From Vigna angularis (taxonomy: Eukaryota; Streptophyta; Magnoliopsida; Fabales; Fabaceae), in assembly GCF_016808095.1 (NCBI RefSeq), contig NC_068971.1:13652501-13716500 (forward strand): DNA of 64,000 bases, read 5' to 3'. The position numbers and the translations under genes were made by a program. The notes under the pieces are model-generated. The model did not search any database. It was not told where the DNA came from and worked only from the letters and a program-made list of their open reading frames with translations. Every line of letters begins with the position of its first letter. The stretch's first letter is position 1. Shown here piece after piece: positions 47,701 through 59,700 of this stretch.

Positions 47701-50700
47701 GTTAGAAGCATCACTGTCAACCAGGAGATCGGAGGAGTTCCCTGCTGGTGAGGCCCTAGTGCCAAGACCGGTGAATGCGGCTAGGGATGAGGATGGACTG
47801 GCATTGTCATTGTCAGCATACCCCCTACCCTCGTCACCGAAGAAATTAGAAGACATGATTACTTGAGGAGTGGAGAACCAAAGGAGCAGAGGAAGATTCA
47901 GGGGAAGGAGAGGCTGGCGACGAGGAGGAGATTAAAGTGAAAAATTAGGGTAAAAGAATGGGTATTTATACCAAAATCAAAACCGACTCAACTGGTATAT
48001 CCGAAGCGCCAAACGTCAGGAGATCTGACGGCTCAAGTGACTTGACATTTCGATTACGAAAAGATCTGACGGATCAGGCGATCTGACGCTTTGTTTTCTG
48101 CGTTTCCCGCCTAAAAAATGCAATCATGACTTTACGTTTTTCGCCAGAGTAGGATTCAGACAGAGAAAGAGGAGTGTCGAGCGGAGATCACTTCAAACCC
48201 TACGCAAAAAGGTATTTTTGCTAAGGCTTGGGGGACTTGTGTTACTACCAAGGGCGGACAACCGACCGGGAAGGTTTTAGATAGTGCCGATTGGGTAGAA
48301 GCAGAGCTAATCTATCCGATCGGGCGCCTCAGCCTGATACGTCCGATCGGTTCTCTTAGGAGTAATACGACCAAGCTGGGCGGACACCTAAAGCTATAGG
48401 CGGGGGACAGTAGTTGAAGGCTCATGAATGATTAGTTAATGAGGTAACGGTCATTGTCGAGTATTTAAGGTACGCATTGAAAGCCATTAAAAGGTAAATT
48501 AATGGGGAATATTCTCTGAAATCATATAAATAGCAGTTAAAGGAGAAGGTAAACTCTTTGTTCTATGATAATTACATAGACTTGCTAATAGCCCATTCTG
48601 ACTTGAGCGTCGGAGTGTTTGCTGCAGGTCAACCCATTTGCGTGGAGAACGAGCGTAAGGAGATTGAGAACGAGCGAGAGGAGGGAGAGAACGAGCGTCA
48701 AGAGCGAAGGAAGAAGAACCGATCCACTAGTGCAAAATACACTTTTTATAGCTACTTTTTTTACTTGTTTAAATTCACCAGCTATAAAAAATGATGCAAT
48801 GGTATTATCGTAAATAAGGTAAGTTCTTTTACACCGGTTATACTTATATTAGGTATAAAAAGTAAAAAAAAAATGTTTTGAAACCGCTTCAACTTATAAC
48901 CGGTACAGAAATAATTTAAAGAAATTTTTCTATACCTAATAAAAGCTAAAACCGGTACAGGAATAACTTTAAAAAAAAACTTCTATACCTGATAAATGAT
49001 AAAATCGGTATAGAAGTTTGGAAAAATAATTACAGTTCGACAATTAGACAGAAAACGAAATTCTTTCCTCTTCCCACTCTGCCTCCTCCGCCGTGAATCT
49101 CATTCCTTCCGCTCCAACCGCCACCAATTCCCATTCTCATTCTCTAATAGTCACCAAGTCACCAATGAAGCGCTCAATGTTATGATTTCTAGGGCTCCGA
49201 CTTCTGGAAAAGTACGGTTTGATCGTCCCCCATTCTACTCACTTCGTTTTCTTCTTCTCCCTCAACGAAGAACCTTCTTCTCTTTTGGCTTCTCATAATT
49301 TGTTGACGAAGCATTGGTGTTTGTTGACAAAGTGTTTGTGTTCGGCCTTCTCTTTCAGTTTTCTCGTTCTGCCTTCTCATTCGGCCTTCTCGTTGGTGTG
49401 GTTCGGTGCATTGAGGTCACAAAGTTCGTTGTTGTGGTTGCTTAAGGTGACGCGTTCAACAGTCCCTTCATTTGGTAAGTAATCCTTCTCTTCCTTCATT
49501 CCTTAGTAATCCCTAAAATCGTAAACCACAGGAACCCTAAAATCGAATTTTACGACACGGTCGGGTTGACGCGGAATCGTTACCGACTTGGTGCTGGCAG
49601 GAACCACAACATCCTCAACACTAAACTCGATTTATCTGAAATTCATACCTAGGATTCTTGTCTCTGGCAAATGATTTTCTGTTTATGAGCTAAAGCCTGT
49701 GTCACTAAATAATAATAAAAGTTAATGCTTCTATATGGAAGAACCTAAACTCCTACAGTGAAAGATTGGAGCCATGGAGAAGCCAAACTCTGTAGGCCTA
49801 GCTGCTCCTCCTCAACCCAATACCTAGGCTCGGGCTGTTTTGTCCAACTGTACTGCACATTTGGCAAGTTTCTTCGGTTTCCTTCTAGCCAAAAATCTAA
49901 GGTGCATGTGCTTGAAACTCCCGTCAATGTACTAAAATTTTTGCTTTATAGTACACGGTTACTTCACTTACCTTAATCCAATGTTTTTGTCTGTTATTAT
50001 ATTGGTTTCGTTCTCTTATAAACACTCACCTTAATATTGGTATTATGCATAACAGGCCTTAATCTTGATATCAAGTCATACTCCAAATGCTTGGTCTTAT
50101 TTTTAATCGAAGACCCCTCCTCCTTTAGAACCTGTAACGTGAACTTCCTTTCCCTTCCATTACTTGTAATAAGCACACACCTCTGACTAGTTTGGTTAAA
50201 TCTTTCAACAAGTGTTTAAAGTGTGAAGAAAATAAAAATTAAAGAGAGAGGTTAATTAAATTTGTGCCTGGATTTAAAATTAACTCAAACACCTCAACTC
50301 ATACAAAGTTGAGGCTTATACATTAGTTTTAGTTTGTGAGGGAAGTTTAATGAACATATATGAGGGAAGCTTACTTCGAAGTGGTTCTTAATTAAATACA
50401 GACAGGCTCTTACCAAAGCATCCATCTTGCAATTATATATTTGATTGTCAACTGCCTCTAGACTTTCACTTGGTTGGATAATACATTAGATTGTTACAAA
50501 TTGCATAATTTGGTGATTTTAATGGAGGGTTTGGTGAAATTATATTGTAAATTATGTCTTTTTAAATCATTCCAGGATAAAATTTGTTTTTTGCACAGGG
50601 CTGTTGATGGTGATTGCAAAGAAGGATGTAGAAAATGTCGTAGAGAAGGGAGGAAGATTTTACAGAGTTATTGAGAAGAACAGGTACTTGAAGTTTTTCT

Positions 50701-53700
50701 TTAGTACAAGAGCTCATTGTCATTGGTGAAAAACAGGTTGAACTTTTTCTGTTGTGTTTTCCTATCATAACATTTTAAATTCAGGTATTGCTTAGCTTTA
50801 AAAGAATTTTGAGGTTAAAAGATTACTTTCATTTATTTCATTCTTAATTGATGTAAACCACAAGGAGAATGAATTACTTTCATTCTTGCAGAAACAATTT
50901 TCTGTATTGAAAACAATTGTGTCAATAACAAACATGAGTAAATCCACTACACTAAAAGGCTAAGAGTGATACCTGCAAGTAGGCCTCTAAAGAGATCATC
51001 AACACCAGATAGGTACACTGCAATAAGGAGAATCTGAAATCTCTATCAGGTGAAGGAAATTATCACGGATGGGAAAGGAAAAGCCTCAACAATATGTAGT
51101 GTGAATAGGGAAATAGCATAGGTGTTCACATAGCAACAGTGGTTCGATATCTAGCAGGATGTTCCTAAGCATCATTCTGTCAAAGTGTATTATTAGGACA
51201 TATGCTCTTAGGTTGAGATGGAAAAAAATGAAATTAAGATATGAGAATGTAGTAGTTCAAATAATATAGTTGCTGAAAAGAAAAATTCTAACCCACTACG
51301 AATGGTTCACAAGACCATTTCAGAGGATGAAGAAGATAAATTCAGGATTAATGCACTAACTAGAAAACAAAAATAGATCATTTTAGGTTCAACAAATGAA
51401 AGAGAAATAACTTCTGTGAAAAAAAAAGAAGCACACAAGACAAAAAAAACATTAGTTAGCCTTTGGAATTGTAGTCACAAGACAAAGGTACAAAATTGTG
51501 AAATTTTGTTTTAAAAATTATCCAATGATACAATTTTAAACATAAAAAAATTGTAACAACTTGATTTGAGTTCATTCAAAAAAGGGGTCTTAAACTGATA
51601 TAATTTAAATTTTAAAAAATTATAATGCATTATTAAACTAGTACGACTCTAGTTTATATCATAAAATAATACCACACTAAGAAGATTTCAATTAAAATTT
51701 AAAAAAATTACAGCATACTAAATGATGTAACTATATACCAGAAATGAGAACTAGTGAAATAAAGATAATTTTGGGAGATTACAGTAATGATAACTAATCA
51801 TTAAACTAACTTATTACGTGTCAAAGTGTGAAGTGCTGTGAGTCTGAGTAAAAAAATCTTTCTATTATTAACTTTAAGCATTACTAAAGGGTCAAGAATA
51901 AGAAATACAAAAGATATAAATTATCACATCGGAGACTATTTCAATTTAATCGGTTTAAATTGTATAACTTAAACTTAATGTATTTAACTATATTACATAC
52001 ATAAATATTACACTCTCTCTAGTCCTTAATATAACTTATATTTATGAAGAAATTGATGGTTTTTTTATTAGGCATTTTTTAATATCTATGAAATATTAAC
52101 TTTTTCTTCTTTATTTACCATTTTAATAATTTTTTAAATATTTACATTAAAATTAACAAATTTTAATAATAAAATTAAAGAAAACTCTTAAAAAATTATT
52201 TTTAAATCTAACCCAATTTTATAAAATCATCCAATTTGGATACACTAAAATATCATACCAAAACATATATATTAGGGAAGATTTACGCATATATATTAAG
52301 TAAATTGACTAGAATGAATAATGTTTGGGCATGTTTATACAATTTCTTACAATGGTTTATTTTACTTGCAAAAAGGACTCGAGTTACACATTAGCCAATA
52401 ATGAGAGCTAGAAAAACAGTGATGGGGAAATGTTTTGTGTACATTCAAAACTCTGCAACTAGAGAGAGAAATGACAGATGCTATGGATAACATGATGTCA
52501 AAAAAGAGAAAATTAAAACTGATATAAAAAAATACTCATACGTCAGAAGATTAAAAATATCTTAATAATAAATTAAAATCTCAATTTGTCAATTGCAAAT
52601 AAAGACCTAAATCAATAGTTAAACATTCCCATCAATTGGTTATCTTAATTTAAGACAGATTGTCACAAATGTACTTTGTTTTACAAAGGATTAAGACAGA
52701 TTGTCACAAATGTGACTCTCCTTTTAGATGTAGTTGATTTTTTTTTCATAAATTTCTAATGAAATTTTACTATTTTATTAGATTACCTGTTGTTATTATG
52801 ACATGGTGATAAAGGAAATTGGTAAAAGTTAATTAGCTTGAACTCTTGTGTGATGGAAAGAGAAAATAACAAGAGAATAGTAATACCACCAGCCACCATA
52901 CCACCTAGAAAGTTTTAAAGAAAAAATCATTTGGGATAACTCATCCCAATAAAAAAATCTCATTTCTCTTGCTCTTGTTGTAAAAGTCATATTTATACTT
53001 TTGACTGTTGTAAAGGTGGTTGCTTTCACAGATAACAATGGATCGGAGTTGGATAAATTTGATACGTACAACAAATGAATATGAGAGTGGAGTAGAACAA
53101 TTTCTTGAATTTGCAAAGATGAATGTTCCAGACAATAACGGAAGATTCTATTGTCCGTGTGTTAATTGTTTGAATGAGCGAAAACTACCAACTGAAGTTA
53201 TTCGAGAGCATGTTCTATGTGATGGATTCCTAAAGAGCTACACAAAGTGGACATGGCATGGTGAATTAATAGACATGCCAAGTGTAAGTGACTCTCAAGT
53301 AGAAGTAGAAGAAGTTGATTTAGAGATGGGTGATCGGTTAGAGGACATGATATGTGATGTCGGACATGATTCCTTCCAACGTGCTCATATGTATGACAAC
53401 TTGTGCAGTGACGCAGAAAAACCTTTATATCCAGAATGCACTAAGTTTACTCGATTGTCAGCTGTGTTAAAATTGTTCAATGTGAAAGCAAGAAATGGGT
53501 GGACTGATAAAAGCTTCACAGAGTTGCTTGAGTTGTTGAGTGACATGCTTCCTAAAGGTAACACATTACCAATACGCAATTATGATGCGAAGAAGATATT
53601 GTGTCCCATGGGTATGGAGTATAAAAAAATTCATGCATGCCCTAATGATTGTATTTTGTACAAGAGCGAGTTTGCCAAGTTACATCAATGTCCACAATGT

Positions 53701-56700
53701 GGGGTATCACGATACAAACAAAAAGAGAGTGAGTTTGAATGTGATAGGAAGGGTCCTCCTGCAAAAGTCTTGTGGTATCTTCCTCTTGTTCCACGATTGA
53801 AACGCTTGTTCAGTAACTCAAATGATGCAAAACTCATGAGATGGCATGCAGATGGACGTATAAAAGATGGGAATTTGAGGCATCCAGCAGATGCAATGCA
53901 GTGGAAGAATTTTGATTCCATGTTCCCTAATTTCTGTAAAGATTCAAGAAACATTAGGTTTGGACTTGCTACAGATGGAATGAATCCATATGGAAACTTG
54001 AGCAGTAAACATAGCTCGTGGCCTGTGATGTTAGTGATTTACAATTTACCTCCATGGTTGTGTATGAAACGCAAATATGTGATGTTATCCTTGATGATCT
54101 CGGGTCCAAGACAACCAGGAAACGACATTGATGTTTATTTAGCCCCATTAGTTGAAGATTTAAAGATGTTATGGGAGGAAGGTGTTGATATGTTTGATGG
54201 ATACACTGGTGATTCATTCAAGTTGCATGCCATGGTATTTTGTACTATCAACGACTTTCCAGCTTATGGTAATTTAAGTGGCTATAGCACTAAGGGTCAT
54301 AAAGCATGCCCTATATGTGAAGAAGGCACATGTCATCGTCAATTACAGCATGGAAGGAAAACAATATACCTTGGACATCGAAGGTTTCTTAGTACAAACC
54401 ATCCATATCGTAAATTAAAGAAAGCATTTGATGGGTGTCAAGAAAATGAATTAGCTCCAATGGCTTTAAGTGGATCAAAAGTATATGAGCGTGTGAAGGA
54501 CATTGGTGTTGTTCTTGGAAAGACACAAAAAAAGGCACTTCAAGCAACATATGGAAGAAAAGGTCAATTTTATTTGATCTCCCATATTGGAGGGTGCTTG
54601 ATGTCAGGCATTGTTTAGATGTTATGCATGTAGAGAAAAATGTTTGTGATAGTATTATCGGAACGCTCCTCAATATTCAAGGGAAAACGAAAGATGGACT
54701 CAATGCTCGCTTGGACCTGGTTGAAATAGGTATAAGAGAACAATTAGCTCCAATATCACATGGTAAGAGGACATACTTGCCTCCAGCATGTCACACATTG
54801 TGTAAACAAGAAAAAAGGAGTTTTTGTGAATTTTTACAAGGTGTGAAAGTTCCACTGGGTTACTCTTCTAATTTTAAACGAGTTGTATCCATGAAAGATC
54901 ATAAATTACTTGGGTTAAAATCTCATGATTGTCATGTATTGATGCAACAACTACTACCAGTGGCTATTCGGGGCATATTGCCTAAGAATGTTAGATACAC
55001 ATTAACAAGATTGTGCTTCTTTTTCAATGCAATATGTAGTAAAGTTATTGACATTGAGAAGTTGGATCAACTAGAAAATGAGGTTGTGGTCATATTGTGT
55101 CAGTTGGAGATGTACTTTCCTCCATCATTCTTTGATATTATGGTGCACTTAATTATTCATCTAGTAAGAGAAGTTAGAATTTGTGGTCCAGTATTCTTAC
55201 GATGGATGTACCCTATTGAGCGATACATGAAGATATTAAAAGGTTATGTAAAGAACCAATATCGTCCTGAAGCATCAATAGTTGAAAGATATATTGCTGA
55301 GGAAGCTATTGAGTTTTGTACAGACTACTTATCAGATGTTGAAGCTATAGGGGTACCTAGGTCTCGTTACCATGGAAGAGGTGTTGGTAAGGGTACTAGA
55401 AGTGCAAAAGTTGTCACCCTGAATAGAGCTGAAATTCTACGAGCACATATGTATATATTGAATAACACTGAAGAAGTCATCCCCTACTTAAGTGCTCATA
55501 AAGATATAGTTAAGAGAAATAATCCACGAATGCCTCAAAAGTGGGTCATTAATGAACACAACAAAACCTTTTTAAAGTGGTTTAAACAACAAGTTCAAGC
55601 TGACCATACAACTTCTGATACATTAAATTGGCTATCAAGTGAGCCAAACTTTGATGTCATATGTTGGTGTGGGTATGATATAAATAACTACACATTTCAT
55701 ACACAAAAAGAAGATGAAAAAAGCACCACTCAAAATAGTGGAGTAATGGTTGTGGCCGAGTCAATGCATTTCTCGAGTTCAAAGGACAAAAATCCTGTGA
55801 TGGCATCCATGTGCTACTTTGGTGTAATTAAAGATATTTGGGTGATAGATTACACAAGTTTTAGAGTACCTGTTTTTAAATGTAAGTGGGTTGATGGTAA
55901 TACTGGCGTAAGGACAGATGATCTAGGTTTTACATTGGTTGACCTAGAAAAGGAAGGTTATACTGAAGAGCCATTTATCATGGCGTCTCAGGCAAAACAA
56001 GTGTTTTATGTCACTGATCCCGAAGACAATAGATGGTCAGTGGTGCTCAAAGGTAGAACAATGCATTATACTGATGACAACGATGAAGTCGTTCTTGATA
56101 TTGGTGAAACTCCATCTTTCTCATCAAATATGCCAACCTTGAATGTCGATAATGAAGTAGACGACGTCCATGCCATACGTGATGATCATCACGAAGGGTT
56201 GTGGGAGAACATTGCAACTTGACAATGTATAAACTGAAATTTTAGATCTATTATATATTTTGCTTTGTTATTTTATCTATTAATTATTATTAACACTTAA
56301 TGATTTATGTAGGGAAATGTCTAGTGACGCACCATCTGGTGACCTCCCACCTTCACAAGGTGCAGATGACATTCATACGCCTACCCGAAAAAAAGGTAGG
56401 TCTGGGACAAGGTTGAGAGAGTTGGTAGCCACCCGCAACGCTGATCATAGGCTTCCCATTCGTTTTGATATGCAGACCTGTAAACCCTTGGGAGAAAATA
56501 GCACGAAATTCATTAGTTATGTGGCCTTGCTCGGTAGAAGTAAGGCATCCATTCTTTGTGATGATTGGGATCATGTTCCAGAGAATGTGAAGAACCAGAT
56601 ATGGCAGAGCATCTTGGTATGAAATCTTAACTTTGATATAATGTGTCATTAACATGTATAACTCATATTTAACATGTCATTCATTCTTATTGCACAGGTC

Positions 56701-59700
56701 ACATATGACGTCCCAAACACTAATCTATTGAGGACGAAATGGATTTCATATGTCGGGGAAAGATGGAAGAATTTCAAGACTATGCTTACAAGTCATTATA
56801 TTTATGGTTCCAAAACTGATAAAAGCCCTTGTGAAAAGTATCAATTTCTTGATGAGGAAACATGGCAAGCCTTTAAGTTGAAGCGATTAGATCCTGCCTT
56901 TCAGGTAAATTCATTTTATATCATAGTTTAACTATTTATGTTAACATATTTCTAACATAATTAATTATATATACACTAGGCTAAGAGGAGAGCTGCACAA
57001 GAGATCGCAAAGAAAAATGTCCACCCTCATATATTGTCTCGTGGGGGTTATGAGAAATTGGAGCAGAAGATGATGAAAGAGGCATCTACCTCTAATCCTA
57101 TTGGGGCCTCCGATACGAGTGCCATAACTCGTCTTCCACGCCATGTTACATGGAAGAGAGCTCGTCAAAGACCATCTGGGGAGTACACATCTGAGGAAAC
57201 CGCGAGCATAGCTAAGCGCATTGTAAGTCCATATAATAATATCATATGATCTCCCATATGTGATTAACTTAACTTTAAATATTTGGTTGTAGGATGAGTT
57301 GGTCGAGCAAAGCACACAAGGTACATTCACTCCCGAGGGCCGTGAGGACATATTGGCAGTTGCCATTGGTCGTCCAGAGCATTCTGGACGTGTTCGAGGT
57401 GTTGGTAAATTTATTGGCATCCGTCAATTCTTCGGTCCTCCAACAAGTCATCATAGTAAAGCCCATGTCAGTGAGGAAGTCCTCAAGGGTATAAGAGAAG
57501 AAATTAGACAGGAGATGAGGGAGGAGATCAATGAGATGAAGAAAGAGTACGGTGATATGAGAGCACAGTTGAAGAAGGAGTACTCTGATATGCGGGCACA
57601 ATTGTTAGCAGATGTGCGAGCAGAATTCGCCTCCTCCTCAAGCCAACCTAGGAATTTCCCTCAACCTTCTCATCTTTGTATAAGCACAAAGGAGAGTTGT
57701 GATGTTTCTCCTCAAAACGCTTCTCCCACTATTGATGCAGACTACGAGTTGTTTAGTGATGATGCCCTACAGTGCTTGGTGGCCTTAGGTAATTTATCTT
57801 ATTATATTGTCTACATGTACTTGTTTGTTGAATCATATTCTTTGATATATTTTACAAATATTATTTGGATAACTTAGGTAAAATGTATACATTGGGGTCA
57901 ACCATGCACCATGAAACCATTACAACTGATATGATGAGAGTGGTGGTTGTAGACGTACGAGATGCTACAGCTCGAGTCCCTGTGCCCACTGAGGATGTTC
58001 AGACAGTGGGACAGGCCCCTGGAAATTTTATCCTTTGGCCCCTTAGATTGTCAAGAGCAATTGTAAAGAAGGTAATTGTTTTAATTAGGCACTTTGTTGT
58101 TTTTATTAGTAATATTAATATTTTGTAAGCTTTTAAATATGTATACCAGGTTGAAGCACAAGGACAGGAAGATATGAATGAATCACTGCAACAACAGTCG
58201 CAGCCGTCACAACAAATAATTCTAGAACAACTTGGTGTGTTAGCAGTGAAGATCTCCCTTTCTCCTATAGAGTTACAAATGCCTCCTGAAGTCACAAACA
58301 GGACATCTTCGCTCTCTTTCTTCATATGTCAGAAGGATATTTTTGAAATTCTCTCTGGCACTGATATGTTATGTATATCAATACTACAACTTTGGTTGTT
58401 GTAAGTAAATTTCTATATTTATGAAGTTTAAATATATTCAATATTTCATTCTAACATTATTCATTTTCAATGTTTAAGGTATTTACATCGGTTGACCATT
58501 GAAAAGAAGAATGATCACATTTATGGTTTTATTGACCCTGTTGCCATTCAAGGAGTTGGGAATAAAGGTGAAGAGGTCCAAAACTACCTCTTACAAGCTT
58601 TTGTAAACGGAAAAAAGCAAGTGTACTTAGCACCTTATTTGCAACAGTAAGTATATAATTTTTATTAATAAAATTTTATTTACGTAAATGTTATTTAACA
58701 CTATTATTTTTTGAATCTACAGGGGTCACTGGCAGTTGTTACTAATTCTTCCTCAACAATTTCTTGTAGTTCTCTTATGTTCATTGCACAAAAAACCTCA
58801 CACTTTGACAATTAAAAATACACTAATATTGTAAGTTTTTAATAATTTATTTGTAGTGTAGACATATCTGACTTTACTAAGTTCCTTAAGACTCATTTCA
58901 ATATACATTTAACTTTATAGAGTGGTTGAGGCATATTCAAAGTTGCAGGGAACACATATCGTCTCTAGAAAGAAGTTGCAGTTCATTGCACCAACTGTAA
59001 GTAGTTAATCTTTCAAACTATAAATACAATTATAAATTTTATGATACTTTATAAATTTAACTTGTAGTGCTCACGTCAACTGGGAAGCTTTGAGTGCGGA
59101 TATTATGTCATGAGACACATGCAGAAAATTATATCCGCAAATGTCGTTGACTCATGGAAATTGGTAACGTGAACATTTTATAACTAAGATTTTAAGCCAT
59201 TAATATTATAACTTTACTCAAACTATTCATTGTGTAGATATTTGATGACACGTCTCCAATGGAACAACAAGTCATAAAGGATGTTCGGGAGCAATGGGCT
59301 GCATTTCTTTTAACCATTTGTAAATGATTGGATGCTTCAATATTACATTTTGAGTTTAGGAACTATTATATGTGTAATATGTTAAGTAACCATGTTAGGT
59401 AAATATAGCTAGGAACTTTGTTAGGTAAATATTACATTTTGATGTGTTAATGAAAACAATATTGATTATTTTACTTGTTATTGATTATTTAAACTGTATT
59501 CTGGGATTGAATCTTATGCAGGTCTGAATATGGATAGTAGTTCATACAAATTAAATATTTTTAAAAAAAACGTCACTTTTTACACCGGTCAAAGCCACAT
59601 CAGGTATAAAAAGTCTTGTTTTTTTTACACCTATTATAGCACTAGTAGGTATAAAAAGAAATTTTTTTACTTGGTGTAAATATAAAAGTTTTATACCTAT

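Noticed and set aside
47620..48239. A host gene on the minus strand
   Set aside because: Position, orientation and the gypsy-type domain fit the antisense gene of the Tat retrotransposon, between pol and the 3' LTR.
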